Of a stretch of 38,865 nt of DNA, positions 10,427-18,633 are shown one piece after another; position 1 is the stretch's first letter, and every line of letters begins with the position of its first letter. Source of the DNA: an uncultured Lachnospiraceae bacterium (GTDB taxonomy: Bacteria > Bacillota > Clostridia > Lachnospirales > Lachnospiraceae); assembly GCA_944381515.1 (NCBI GenBank), contig CALWLM010000112.1, forward strand, positions 1 through 38,865, given 5' to 3'. The notes beneath the pieces are model-generated. The model ran no database searches, was not told the DNA's origin, and saw only the letters and a program-made list of their open reading frames with translations. The position numbers and the translations under genes were made by a program.

Positions 10427-10828
10427 ATGAAGGAAAAGGTTTTGCTGTTTCACTTTACCGATGAAGAAATTCTGGCCCGCATGCAGCTGGCTCTTTTAAT
10501 CAATAAAGTGGGAGCGAAAAAGGTAGAAAGAAAAGATTATTGCCAGTCGGTGGGATATCTGGCTGGTGTGGCTGGGAAAAAAGCGGCGGAAGTGGAGTAT
10601 GATGGACCGGAGCTGGAGGAGCCCATGATGATTATGTGCATGGACAGCCGGCGTATCGACGAGCTTTTGACCGCTTTTCGCCGTACCGGCGTCCCCCGGA
10701 TCGCTTATAAAGCTATGCTGACGCCTACCAACAGTGACTGGACTCCCCTGGAGCTCTACGAGGAGCTGAAAAGGGAGCATGAGGCCATGCACAAGGCAGG
10801 CGGGCAGACCGAAAAAAGTGATCAATAA
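10427..10828 (+). CDS. DUF3783 domain protein
   Basis: A small (133 aa) cytoplasmic protein of the DUF3783 family, found mainly in Clostridia. Features are an N-terminal KVLLFHFTDEEI, a conserved MMIMCMDSRRIDELLTAFRR centre and an ending rich in Trp-Thr-Pro-Leu and Glu. No catalytic motif is evident and the function is not known. AGGAGG lies upstream of the ATG. An extended -10 like TGCTAAAAT sits near 10379-10387, but its -35 box is poor. The next gene starts 17 bases after the stop, so the two are probably co-transcribed. Confidence 0.85.
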   Translation: MKEKVLLFHFTDEEILARMQLALLINKVGAKKVERKDYCQSVGYLAGVAGKKAAEVEYDGPELEEPMMIMCMDSRRIDELLTAFRRTGVPRIAYKAMLTPTNSDWTPLELYEELKREHEAMHKAGGQTEKSDQ

Positions 10829-10845
10829 GGAGGATGCAGCAACAG

Positions 10846-11466
10846 ATGACGGAGAAAAAAATAAAGATAGCCGTTTCGGCCATTGTTCTGATTGCCATGG
10901 TCCTGTTTCACGTGTTGGAGCCCGCGGCGGATACGGCGGATATGTTCAGTATGATCCTGGCGGTGGTCGTCGTAAGTGTGTTTTTATTCCGTTTTCCGCT
11001 GACAATCTATCTGCCGTCTATGGTGTTTCTGGTTTTGGCCGGAGCCGGTTCCATTTATCTGATGTATGACAAACTGCCCGGCTGGGATCGTTTTGTTCAT
11101 TATTTCAGCGGAGTGGTTCTGGGGGCGGTAGGCTATACGGCAATGAGCTACCTCCTTCGCTGGCGGGGACTTCCCCAGGACAGAGTGCTTTTATTTCTGG
11201 CGGCCTTCGTCTTTGCCGGTATGTGCGCCGGAGCCTGGGAAATCGGGGAATTTTCGGCGGATCAGCTTTTTGGCATGGAGGTTCAGCATGGAAATACCGA
11301 TACCATGGGCGATATTGTCTGCGGCTTTCTGGGCGGGCTGACTTTTTGCGCAGGAATGTTTATCTGGCAGAGGCTGTCCGCAGGAGGCAGACGCAGGCGG
11401 CATACGGAGCCCAAAAAGAACATGGGAAAAAAGAGCAGGAGCAAAAGCTTCAGCATATGGAACTGA
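10846..11466 (+). CDS. YjdF/DUF2238-like integral membrane protein
   Basis: A 206-residue membrane protein with about six hydrophobic segments and a highly basic tail (RRRRHTEPKKNMGKKSRSKS). The conserved pattern WDRFVHYFSGVVLG, then AGAWEIGEFSAD...GMEVQ.GNTDTMGDIVCGFLGG, is like that of the YjdF/DUF2238 family, whose function is unknown. I chose ATG 10846, twelve bases after AAGGAGG; the in-frame ATG 10834 directly abuts that site and is too close. It is downstream of the DUF3783 gene, probably in the same transcript, with a hairpin at 11506-11541 after it. Confidence 0.75.
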   Translation: MTEKKIKIAVSAIVLIAMVLFHVLEPAADTADMFSMILAVVVVSVFLFRFPLTIYLPSMVFLVLAGAGSIYLMYDKLPGWDRFVHYFSGVVLGAVGYTAMSYLLRWRGLPQDRVLLFLAAFVFAGMCAGAWEIGEFSADQLFGMEVQHGNTDTMGDIVCGFLGGLTFCAGMFIWQRLSAGGRRRRHTEPKKNMGKKSRSKSFSIWN

Positions 11467-11505
11467 CAGAGTTCCGATCGTATAACAGGTGCGGACAAGT
11501 CCCAG

Positions 11506-11541
11506 AGGGCGCTTTCGGAAAATATCCGGAAAGCGCCCTTT
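11506..11541. terminator. Hairpin between convergent genes
   Basis: An 11-base-pair stem AGGGCGCTTTC / GAAAGCGCCCT with a 12-base loop. The T tract is short (TTT), so termination is likely but not certain. It lies between the plus-strand membrane protein and the minus-strand repeat protein and could serve both. Confidence 0.6.
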
Positions 11542-11561
11542 CACAGGTCTGCCGGTGAAAA

Positions 11562-11816
11562 TCAGCGAGGTCTGTCAGGTCCGCCGGGACGTACCGGACC
11601 GGGCCCCATGGGAGGTCCGTCGGGGTGTCCGTGCCCGGGTCCCATGGGAGGTCTGCCAGGGTGTCCGTGTCCGGGTCCCATGGGAGGTCTGCCGGGACGC
11701 ACCGGCCAGGGACCTCCGGGACTTGCAGGGGGTCTGGCGGGGCCGCCGCAGCTGCAGCGTATACGTCCGCCGCTTATGCGGCAGCCGCAGGGTCTATCGT
11801 TAAAGGATAATGCCAT
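11562..11816 (-). CDS. Small Gly/Pro/His-rich repeat protein
   Basis: An 84-residue protein whose second half is built of 12-residue repeats related to GHGHPGRPPMGP (three units), ending in a Gly/Pro/Arg tail. The N-terminus has three Cys (CGCRISGGRIRCSC) before a Pro-rich stretch. The coding choice rests on an AGGAG seven bases before the ATG on the minus strand; the competing plus-strand frame has no comparable site. No signal peptide or known domain is visible. His-Gly-His and the Cys cluster could bind metal, but that is speculation. It is divergent from the DNA glycosylase gene and convergent with the YjdF-like gene. It could still be a spurious frame. Confidence 0.55.
   Translation of the reverse strand: MALSFNDRPCGCRISGGRIRCSCGGPARPPASPGGPWPVRPGRPPMGPGHGHPGRPPMGPGHGHPDGPPMGPGPVRPGGPDRPR
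11601..11708. repeat. Three tandem 36-base repeats inside the Gly/Pro/His protein gene
   Basis: Units at 11601-11636, 11637-11672 and 11673-11708, each containing CCCATGGGAGGTC. The first two are nearly identical and the third diverges in its second half. The unit is twelve codons, so copy number can change without breaking the frame. Confidence 0.85.
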
Positions 11817-11871
11817 AGATATTCTCCTGTTTGGTCTGGTTTTGCTATAAGATATGTGAAAGAGGAGAGAA

Positions 11872-12720
11872 ATGTACAGGCGAGCAAGGAATTTTGATAT
11901 TGGACAGATCAGCCGGTCAGGTCAGTGCTTTCGGCTGAATCCGGTGGAAAAACAAGAGAAAGGGCAGGCAGATGGTCAGGCGAACGGGGAGTATCGGCTG
12001 ATAGTAGGAGAGAAAACGCTGTATCTGAGACAAGGCGGGGATGAAATCTGGCTTTCCTGCGGCGAGGAGGAATGGGAGAAAATCTGGCGGTCTTATTTTG
12101 ACTGGGATACGGATTATGGAGCTTTTCAGGACGCGGTGGACCCGGAGGACGCCTATATGCAGGCGGCTATACGGACCGGCGGCGGAATACGCATATTGCG
12201 GCAGCCGCTGTGGGAGACCCTGGTCAGCTTTATTATTTCCCAGCAGAACAATATTCCGAGGATCAAGGGATGTGTGGAGTCTCTCTGCACACTTTTTGGC
12301 GAAGAGAGGATCGACAGCCGGGGATATGTTTACCATACGTTTCCGGATGCCGGCCGGCTGGCAGCTCTTTCTTTGGAGGATCTGGCTCCCTGCCGTCTGG
12401 GCTATCGCAGCCGCTACATTCTGGCGACGGCCCGCATGGCGGCGCAGGGAGAGATCGATCTGGAGGCTCTTGGGGATCTGTCTTATGAGGAGGCCAGACG
12501 GGAGCTGATGCGCCTGCCCGGTGTGGGCAAAAAGGTGGCGGACTGCATCTGTCTTTTTGCCCTGCATCATATCGAAGCATTTCCTGTGGATACCCATATT
12601 CAGGCAATGCTGCGGGAGCATTATCCGGACGGATTCCCCTTTGACCGGTATAAGGGCTTTGCCGGCGTATTGCAGCAATATGGTTTCTACTATGAGAGCT
12701 TTGGACGGCGCCTTCGGTAG
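11872..12720 (+). CDS. ogg: 8-oxoguanine-type DNA glycosylase/AP lyase (OGG1-like)
   Basis: A base-excision repair enzyme of the HhH-GPD superfamily, closest in layout to OGG1/AlkA proteins. The N-terminal domain (about 1-100) is followed by the helical core with FIISQQNNIPRIKG (about 123-136). The helix-hairpin-helix LPGVGKKVADCICLF carries the likely Schiff-base Lys, and the catalytic Asp is in FPVDTHIQAML (about 239). Lys after Gly-Val-Gly points to a bifunctional OGG-type glycosylase/lyase rather than a monofunctional AlkA. At 282 aa it is typical. A hydrophilic insert EKQEKGQADGQANGE near residues 26-40 looks like a low-complexity addition. The start ATG follows AGAGGAGAG. The gene is divergent from the repeat-protein gene. 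Confidence 0.9.
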   Translation: MYRRARNFDIGQISRSGQCFRLNPVEKQEKGQADGQANGEYRLIVGEKTLYLRQGGDEIWLSCGEEEWEKIWRSYFDWDTDYGAFQDAVDPEDAYMQAAIRTGGGIRILRQPLWETLVSFIISQQNNIPRIKGCVESLCTLFGEERIDSRGYVYHTFPDAGRLAALSLEDLAPCRLGYRSRYILATARMAAQGEIDLEALGDLSYEEARRELMRLPGVGKKVADCICLFALHHIEAFPVDTHIQAMLREHYPDGFPFDRYKGFAGVLQQYGFYYESFGRRLR

Positions 12721-12781
12721 CCGGGGAAAAATACCGGAATCTGTTGTACTTTGCGAAACATTCCGTTTGTTAGGGTGAGAG

Positions 12782-12802
12782 CGCTTTGGTGACAGCAAAG
12801 CG
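12782..12802 (+). other. Leader/trailer hairpin
   Basis: Stem CGCTTTG / CAAAGCG (7 bp) around a 7-base loop, between the glycosylase gene and the sigma factor gene. There is no T tract, so it is not a plain terminator. Confidence 0.4.
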
Positions 12803-12814
12803 TAGGAGAGTGCG

Positions 12815-12832
12815 GCTGCCTGGGCAGCTTTT
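12815..12832 (+). terminator. Short hairpin with TTTT tract
   Basis: GCTGC / GCAGC stem with CTGG loop followed by TTTT, 18 bases before the sigma factor start. It could end the glycosylase transcript or attenuate the sigma factor gene. The stem is short, so confidence is low. Confidence 0.35.
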
Positions 12833-12849
12833 GAGACTGGAGGAAGGAA

Positions 12850-13434
12850 ATGTTTCACAAAGGAGAAATACTGGATGATGATCAGGCGCGAGAGATCATC
12901 GAAGAGCTGTATCAAAAGGGACACAATCTGGCAGACCATGTGATCGAACAGATCCTGGGCAATCAGGTGGACCGGGCGGGCAGAGAGGATCTGATTCAGG
13001 AAGGTTTTCTGCGAATGATTGTTCATGTGGAAGCGCTGAAGGACAGAAGCTTGGGGGAACGCCTGTCCTATATGTGTACTGCCATGCGAAACATCGCCAT
13101 TGACGAGGGCAGGAGACTGACCAGGCAGCGGCTGCTGGGGGTAGAGGAGCTGTCGGAAATTCAGGAGTATGCACGGGTATCTTCGGCTGAGCTGACGCCG
13201 GAGGAGCAGTATCTGCGCAAGGAGGAGGCGCAGGCCCAAAACGGCAGGCTTCGGGCTGCTCTTTCAAGGCTGGCTCCCCGGGAGCAGGCCTTGCTGGAGG
13301 AAAAATATGTTCATGGATTAAGCGACCGGGAGCTGGGACGCTTGTTTGGAATCAAGAGCCGCTGCGTCAGCGTTTATGTGGCCAGGGCCAGAAAAAAAGC
13401 AGTTTTTTATTATGCGCAGGAACTGGAGGGGTGA
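12850..13434 (+). CDS. Sigma-70-family (ECF-like) RNA polymerase sigma factor
   Basis: A 194-residue alternative sigma factor. A region 2 helix (REDLIQEGFLRMIVH...MCTAMRNIAIDEGRR, about 44-96) is followed by an acidic linker and a region 4 helix-turn-helix (LAPREQALLEEKYVHGLSDRELGRLFG, then IKSRCVSVYVARARKK). The layout is that of ECF-like factors. GGAGGAAGGA precedes the ATG. No anti-sigma gene or signal receptor is adjacent; the next gene is a membrane sulfatase with its own strong sigma-A-type promoter. The target promoters are not evident in the window. Confidence 0.88.
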   Translation: MFHKGEILDDDQAREIIEELYQKGHNLADHVIEQILGNQVDRAGREDLIQEGFLRMIVHVEALKDRSLGERLSYMCTAMRNIAIDEGRRLTRQRLLGVEELSEIQEYARVSSAELTPEEQYLRKEEAQAQNGRLRAALSRLAPREQALLEEKYVHGLSDRELGRLFGIKSRCVSVYVARARKKAVFYYAQELEG

Positions 13435-13473
13435 AAAGAAAAATTTATGTAAAGAAAATGTAAAACTTTAACT

Positions 13474-13502
13474 TTGACATGCCGTCTTTTTCACTGTATA
13501 AT
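13474..13502 (+). promoter_or_regulatory. Promoter of the LTA-synthase-like gene
   Basis: Consensus TTGACA (13474-13479), 17-base spacer, TATAAT (13497-13502), 48 bases before the start codon. Confidence 0.88.
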
Positions 13503-13549
13503 AAATTGTTTTTTTAAGGATTACATCGGAAAAGGGTGGAAATATACAG

Positions 13550-15361
13550 ATGAAAGAAAGATGGCCGGAGGAAGCAAGGCGAGGGATAGAGCTGGCGGAA
13601 AAGGGGTTGTTTTTGCTGGCGGTGCCTTTTGCGGCCTTTTATATGATGCAGTTTATCTTTGGCGGCATGCCATGGGAATACTCATTTTCTGTGGCGCTGG
13701 GAAACGCTCTGTGTATCGGGGCGGTATACTATCCTCTCTGCGCACTGACAGGACGGCCGGTGATCTCCGGTCTGATTATTGTGATTTTGGCGGGCGTCTG
13801 GGGAGCGGCCAATTATTATATTGCTCAGTTTCGCGGGAATCCGATTCTGCCCTGGGATCTGACCGCTTTGCAAACGGCTGTGGCCGTGTCCGGCAGCTAT
13901 CATTTCAGTCTTACCTGGAGGATGGTCCTGGCCCTGTTTTTGGCGGGGGGGCTGATTGCGCTGATGGTGTGCGGCAGAAAGCGGGGAGGGCTGCGGCTGC
14001 ATCTGCGCGGCGCGGGCCGCGGGATCATTCTTGCCTGCGGTCTTTTGTGTCTGGGAGCGGCATCTCAGATCGATAATCTGAAAGAGCTTGGCATCTCTGC
14101 GGACGTGTGGGACCAGGCGAAGGCATATCGGGAGAGCGGGATTTTGGGAGCTTTTCTGTGCAATCTGGAATTTCTCGATGTGGATGTGCCGGAGGGATAT
14201 TCTGCCGGCCGGGCGGAGGAGCTTCTGACGGAGGCGGCGGCCTCCGGAGGAGAAGAGGGGGAGATCCTGGTGTCCCAGACGACCGGTTCAGTCTCACAGG
14301 AGACGCCCCATATCATTGCGATTATGAACGAATCCTGGGCGGACTTTGAGGAATTTGGCAATCTTTCTCTGTCCGGGGAGGTTATGGAGTATATTCATTC
14401 TCTGGATTGCGTCCAGGGCCATGCCTACACCTCTGTGTTCGGCGCCGGCACCAGCGCCAGTGAGTTTGAGTTTTTAACCGGGAATACCATGACCTTCCTG
14501 CCGCCGGGAAGCATTCCCTATCAGCAGTATATTTTGCAGCCCACCTCATCCATGGCTTCTGTTTTAAAGGAGTATGGCTATACCTGTCTGGCGTTTCATC
14601 CGGGGGAGAGAAGCTCCTGGCAGCGGGATCAGGCCTATCCCCTGCTGGGCTTCGACCAGTTCAAATGCGGGGAGGATATGGATGTGGAAGCCGCAGAATC
14701 TCACGGCTATATCAACGATCAATCGGATTTCAATCAGTTAATCTGGGAGTTTGAAAACCGGCAGCCCGGTGAGAAGCTGTTCCTTTTCAATGTCACAATC
14801 CAAAGTCACGGCAGCTATACCGATCCGGATTACCCGGCCAGGATGCAGCTTGCAGATGAGCCGGGGAAGTATCCTCTGGCGGAGCAGTATCTGACGCTGG
14901 TGCAGGAGACGGATCAGGCCTTTCAGACGCTGATTCAATATTTTGAGCGGCAGGAAGAGCCGGTGATGATTGTGATGTTTGGCGATCATCAGCCTTCGCT
15001 GGAACAGGAATTTCTGGATAAGGCCTATGGGGTGAAGCAGGAAGATATGACTATGGAAGAGTACATGGGCAAATTCCGCGTGCCTTACCTGATCTGGACC
15101 AATTACGAGTGGGAAGCAGAGACGCCGCAGCTCATGAGCCTGAACTTTCTGGGAGAATATGTGCTGGAGTGCGCGGGAATAGACAGCGGCGAATACGGCG
15201 GTTTTCTGCGGGAATTCCGGCAGGAGATACCGGCCCTGACATTTTCCGGATATTTTGACAGGGAGGGCAACGCCCACAGTCATCTGGAGACCAATGAATT
15301 TGCCGAAAAGATAGAAGAATATCAGATTGTCCAGTATCAGGAGATGTTTGGAACAAAATAA
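13550..15361 (+). CDS. LTA synthase-family membrane sulfatase
   Basis: A membrane-anchored phosphoglycerol transferase-like enzyme of the alkaline phosphatase superfamily. The N-terminal 170 residues hold about five transmembrane segments, and an extracellular catalytic domain follows. Family motifs are IIAIMNESWADF (metal site, about 262), GAGTSASEFEFLTGN with the likely nucleophile Thr (about 300), SHGYINDQSDF, TIQSHGSYTDP, and the metal-binding MFGDHQPS (about 477). At 603 aa it fits lipoteichoic-acid synthases and relatives. The product could be teichoic acid or another glycerol-phosphate-decorated glycan; Clostridia often have several paralogues. It follows the sigma factor gene but has its own promoter and a strong terminator. 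Confidence 0.9.
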   Translation: MKERWPEEARRGIELAEKGLFLLAVPFAAFYMMQFIFGGMPWEYSFSVALGNALCIGAVYYPLCALTGRPVISGLIIVILAGVWGAANYYIAQFRGNPILPWDLTALQTAVAVSGSYHFSLTWRMVLALFLAGGLIALMVCGRKRGGLRLHLRGAGRGIILACGLLCLGAASQIDNLKELGISADVWDQAKAYRESGILGAFLCNLEFLDVDVPEGYSAGRAEELLTEAAASGGEEGEILVSQTTGSVSQETPHIIAIMNESWADFEEFGNLSLSGEVMEYIHSLDCVQGHAYTSVFGAGTSASEFEFLTGNTMTFLPPGSIPYQQYILQPTSSMASVLKEYGYTCLAFHPGERSSWQRDQAYPLLGFDQFKCGEDMDVEAAESHGYINDQSDFNQLIWEFENRQPGEKLFLFNVTIQSHGSYTDPDYPARMQLADEPGKYPLAEQYLTLVQETDQAFQTLIQYFERQEEPVMIVMFGDHQPSLEQEFLDKAYGVKQEDMTMEEYMGKFRVPYLIWTNYEWEAETPQLMSLNFLGEYVLECAGIDSGEYGGFLREFRQEIPALTFSGYFDREGNAHSHLETNEFAEKIEEYQIVQYQEMFGTK

Positions 15362-15387
15362 GACGAAGCATATGAATGCGCCAATTC

Positions 15388-15423
15388 AAAACGCCTGCCC
15401 TGATTGCAGAGGGCAGGCGTTTT
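15388..15423. terminator. Bidirectional intrinsic terminator
   Basis: A perfect 14-base-pair stem AAAACGCCTGCCCT / AGGGCAGGCGTTTT with an 8-base loop. It gives T tracts on both strands and so serves the sulfatase gene and the convergent ychF gene. Confidence 0.92.
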
Positions 15424-15463
15424 GCGGCCGTCCGGTGTTTTGCGGCCGAAGGACGGCGTGTAT

Positions 15464-16561
15464 TTATACATTAAACCGGAAGAGGATAACGTCTCCGTCC
15501 TGCACGACGTAATCCTTGCCTTCTAGGCGAACCAGGCCCTTGTCTCTGGCGGCGGCGTAGGAGCCGGCATCCAGAAGCTCCTGATAGTTGATTACCTCGG
15601 CGCGGATAAAGCCGCGCTCAAAATCGGAGTGGATCTTGCCGGCGGCCTGGGGAGCCTTGGTTCCCTTTTTGATGGTCCAGGCCCGGGTCTCCTGTTCGCC
15701 GGCGGTCAGGAAGCTGGTGAGACCCAGAAGGGAATAGCTGGCTTTGATCAGCTTGTCCAGACCGGACTCGGTCAGACCCAGATCTTCCAGGAACATCTGC
15801 TTTTCATCCTCCTCCAGCTCCGAGATCTCGGCCTCGATTTCGGCGCAGATGACAAAGACCTCGCATCCGTTTGCCGCAGCGAATTCCCGGACTTTCTGTA
15901 CATGAGGATTGGAGGCTGCGTCGTCGGCCAGATCGTCCTCGGCAACGTTGGCAGCGAAGATCACAGGCTTCCAGGTCAGGAGATTCAGGCTTTGAACGAA
16001 GGCCAGTTCATCCGGATCGTCAAAGGACATGGACTTGGCTAACTGACCTTCCTCCAGATGGGCCTTGATCTGCTTTAAAATCTCCAGTTCTTTGGCCAGG
16101 CTCTTGTCGTTCATGGCAGAACGGGTGGTCTTGGAGATGCGGCGCTCCAGCACCTCCAGGTCAGCAAAAATCAGCTCCAGATCGATGGTTTCAATATCCC
16201 GCAGAGGATCGATGCTGCCGTCCACATGGATGACATTGGGGTCTTCGAAGCAGCGAACCACATGGACGATGGCATCCACTTCGCGGATGTTGGCCAAAAA
16301 CTGATTGCCCAGGCCCTCGCCCTTGGAAGCGCCCTTTACCAGACCGGCAATATCTACAAATTCAATGACGGCCGGCGTGGTCTTGCGGGAGTGGTAGAAG
16401 TCCGTCAGGAGCTTCAGCCGGTGATCCGGCACGGCTACTACGCCCACATTGGGGTCTATGGTGCAGAACGGGTAGTTGGCGGATTCTGCCCCTGCCTTGG
16501 TCAGCGAATTAAACAGGGTGCTTTTTCCTACGTTGGGAAGTCCTACGATACCTAATTTCAT
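15464..16561 (-). CDS. ychF: Redox-regulated ATPase YchF
   Basis: A universally conserved Obg-related P-loop protein (OLA1 in eukaryotes) that prefers ATP and associates with ribosomes. Features are G1 [12 protein letters not shown] (residues 7-18), G3 [15 protein letters not shown] (about 69-83), and the altered G4 FAANVAEDD in place of NKxD, which explains ATP preference. The C-terminal TGS-like domain ends in [11 protein letters not shown]. The 365-residue length is standard. AAAGGAG precedes the ATG, and a promoter lies at 16608-16636. It is divergent from the ABC exporter operon. Confidence 0.97.
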   Translation of the reverse strand: MKLGIVGLPNVGKSTLFNSLTKAGAESANYPFCTIDPNVGVVAVPDHRLKLLTDFYHSRKTTPAVIEFVDIAGLVKGASKGEGLGNQFLANIREVDAIVHVVRCFEDPNVIHVDGSIDPLRDIETIDLELIFADLEVLERRISKTTRSAMNDKSLAKELEILKQIKAHLEEGQLAKSMSFDDPDELAFVQSLNLLTWKPVIFAANVAEDDLADDAASNPHVQKVREFAAANGCEVFVICAEIEAEISELEEDEKQMFLEDLGLTESGLDKLIKASYSLLGLTSFLTAGEQETRAWTIKKGTKAPQAAGKIHSDFERGFIRAEVINYQELLDAGSYAAARDKGLVRLEGKDYVVQDGDVILFRFNV

Positions 16562-16607
16562 ATATTTTCACATCTCCTTTGTTTATCCATGGTTTAACGG
16601 CAGTCCG

Positions 16608-16636
16608 ATTATATCACAGCAAATCTTTCCCCTCAA
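16608..16636 (-). promoter_or_regulatory. Promoter of ychF
   Basis: On the minus strand, TTGAGG (16636-16631), a 17-base spacer and TATAAT (16613-16608). Confidence 0.75.
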
Positions 16637-16724
16637 GAGGATAATCCAATTATTTTCTGCTCTGCGCCTTATTCTGCGAAGATGGGGCGAGGGAGAGGGG
16701 AGATACCAGGGCTCTAAGAAAAAG

Positions 16725-16753
16725 TTGCTCTAAGCAGAAGAATGGTATATAAT
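16725..16753 (+). promoter_or_regulatory. Promoter of the ABC exporter operon
   Basis: TTGCTC (16725-16730), a 17-base spacer and TATAAT (16748-16753). The predicted leader is only about 50 bases and holds the hairpin at 16770-16792. Confidence 0.7.
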
Positions 16754-16769
16754 GCCCTGTAGGCAGACG

Positions 16770-16792
16770 GCAGCAAAAAAGTGCTGCTTTTT
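16770..16792 (+). terminator. Terminator-like hairpin in the exporter leader
   Basis: Stem GCAGCA / TGCTGC (6 bp) around an A-rich loop, followed by TTTTT, between the promoter and the first exporter start codon. It may attenuate or stabilise the transcript. The short stem makes the call tentative. Confidence 0.5.
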
Positions 16793-16812
16793 GATTCAAG
16801 GGAGAAAAAAGT

Positions 16813-18633
16813 ATGAAAGAACTGAAGTTTGTCAGCCGTTATGTGAGGCGGCATGGTCTCCAGTACGTGCTGGGAATAGCGGCTCTTTTTGCCGTTGATT
16901 TGATGAATGTTTATATCCCGCAGTATACCGGAGAGATTACGGACGGGCTGGAAGCGCATACCATTGGGATGGACGGGGTGTGGAGCCTGATTATCCGGAT
17001 TCTGATTCTGGGCGTGATTATTGCGCTGGGACGTTTCTTTTGGCGCTACTTTATCTTTGGAGCGTCCCGCTCCATTGAAAAGGAGATGCGCAACGACCTG
17101 TTCGGTCATCTGGAGACGCTGTCCATGCGTTATTATAACGAGCACAAGACGGGAGATTTGATGGCTCATTTTACTAATGACCTGGCGGCGGTGCGGATGT
17201 TTCTGGGGCCTACGGTGATTACAGCCTTTGACGCCACCGTAATGCTGATTCTGGTGTTGGGGCAGATGATCCTTTATGTGAATGTAAAGCTGACGCTGGT
17301 GGCGGTGCTGCCGCTGATTCTGATTGTGTTTGGCGATTATTTCTATGGAAAAATCATGCACCGGCGCTTTATCCGCAAGCAGGAGGCCTTTTCCGATCTG
17401 ACGGATCAGGTGCAGGAGGCGGTCACCGGCATCCGTGTGATCAAAGCCTTTGTGCAGGAGAGAAAAGAGCTGGCGGCCTTTGCCAGAACAAACCGATTTA
17501 ACCAGGAAAAGAACCTGGGAGTGGTTCGGGTGCAGGCTTTATTTCTGCCTGTTCTGGATCTGATTGTCGGCATCAGCAGCCTGCTGACTCTGCTGTACGG
17601 CGGTTATCTGGCCATTGTCGGGGATATCAGCCTGGGACAGTTCGTGGCCTTTAATTCCTATATATCGATGCTGGTATGGCCGATGATTGCAGCCGGCGAG
17701 TGTATCACCTACGTGTCCCAGGGCCTGGCCTCCCTGCGCAGAATTCAGGTTATTTTTCAGGAAAAGCCGGATATTGTGGATGGCGAAGGAAATGGTGAAG
17801 AAAATAGCGAGGAAAATGGCGAAAAGGCAGATCGTGTGGAGAAGCTGGAAGGAGAAATTCGTCTGGATCATATGACGTTCTCCTATCCCGGACAAAAGCA
17901 GACGCCGGCTCTGACGGATATCTCTCTGGAGATACCGGTGGGGAGCACGCTTGCTATTCTGGGACGGACCGGCAGCGGCAAAACGACCCTGGCTAATCTG
18001 CTGATGCGGCTGTATGACGCGGAGCCCGGTACGATTTGCATCGATGGTCATCCTCTGCGGGAGATCCCCCTGCGCGTGCTGCGCCGCGATATTGCCTATG
18101 TGCCTCAGGACAATTTCCTGTTTTCGGATACGCTGGAGAATAATATTGCCTTCGGCGTGGAGGATAAGAACCCGGAGGCAATCCGGCAGGCGGCGAAGGA
18201 TGCCTGTATTCATGATAATATTATGGATTTCCCCGACGGTTATCAGACCATGGTGGGAGAGCGGGGCGTGACGCTGTCCGGAGGGCAGAAGCAGCGCAGC
18301 TCCATTGCCAGAGCCCTGCTGAAGGATGCTCCGATTCTGATTCTGGACGACGCTTTATCGGCGGTGGATACGGACACAGAGGAGCAGATTCTGAAAAATC
18401 TGCGTATCAATCGCCGGGGGAAAACGACGCTGATCATCGCCCATCGAATCTCTACGATTCAGCAGGCCGATCATATTCTGGTTCTGGACGAGGGGCGCAC
18501 GGTGGAATACGGCACCCATGAGGAGCTGATGGCCCGCCATGGCCTGTACCGCAGTATCTATGAGAAGCAGCAGCTGGAAAAACAGCTCAGTGAGGAGGCG
18601 GAGGATGAAACTGTTTCAAACGAAAAAGGATGA
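16813..18633 (+). CDS. ABC exporter half-transporter, degenerate-site subunit (BmrC-like)
   Basis: A type IV (multidrug/lipid exporter) ABC half-transporter of 606 aa: six-helix membrane domain (about 1-320) and nucleotide-binding domain. Motifs are Walker A GRTGSGKTT (about 383-391), Q-loop YVPQDNF, signature LSGGQKQR (about 489), Walker B ILILDDALSAVD (about 508) and H-loop IIAHR. The residue after the Walker B Asp is Asp rather than catalytic Glu, the hallmark of the degenerate-site subunit in heterodimeric exporters such as BmrC/LmrC/TM287. A 24-residue Glu/Asn/Gly-rich insert (about 322-345) separates the membrane domain from the NBD. The gene overlaps the partner by 29 bases, so translation is coupled. 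The cargo is unknown; drugs or lipids are usual for the family. Confidence 0.92.
   Translation: MKELKFVSRYVRRHGLQYVLGIAALFAVDLMNVYIPQYTGEITDGLEAHTIGMDGVWSLIIRILILGVIIALGRFFWRYFIFGASRSIEKEMRNDLFGHLETLSMRYYNEHKTGDLMAHFTNDLAAVRMFLGPTVITAFDATVMLILVLGQMILYVNVKLTLVAVLPLILIVFGDYFYGKIMHRRFIRKQEAFSDLTDQVQEAVTGIRVIKAFVQERKELAAFARTNRFNQEKNLGVVRVQALFLPVLDLIVGISSLLTLLYGGYLAIVGDISLGQFVAFNSYISMLVWPMIAAGECITYVSQGLASLRRIQVIFQEKPDIVDGEGNGEENSEENGEKADRVEKLEGEIRLDHMTFSYPGQKQTPALTDISLEIPVGSTLAILGRTGSGKTTLANLLMRLYDAEPGTICIDGHPLREIPLRVLRRDIAYVPQDNFLFSDTLENNIAFGVEDKNPEAIRQAAKDACIHDNIMDFPDGYQTMVGERGVTLSGGQKQRSSIARALLKDAPILILDDALSAVDTDTEEQILKNLRINRRGKTTLIIAHRISTIQQADHILVLDEGRTVEYGTHEELMARHGLYRSIYEKQQLEKQLSEEAEDETVSNEKG

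Noticed and set aside
11601-11708. Possible CRISPR-like array
   Set aside because: The three 36-base units are directly adjacent with no spacers and are best explained as codon repeats.
11608-11850. A plus-strand frame over the 36-base repeats (Gly/Pro/Cys-rich)
   Set aside because: It lacks a good ribosome binding site, whereas the minus-strand frame has AGGAG at ideal spacing.
11917-13239. A 440-codon minus-strand open frame opposite the DNA glycosylase and sigma factor genes
   Set aside because: Composition is typical of antisense shadow (His/Leu/Gln-rich), with no domain and two confident genes on the other strand.
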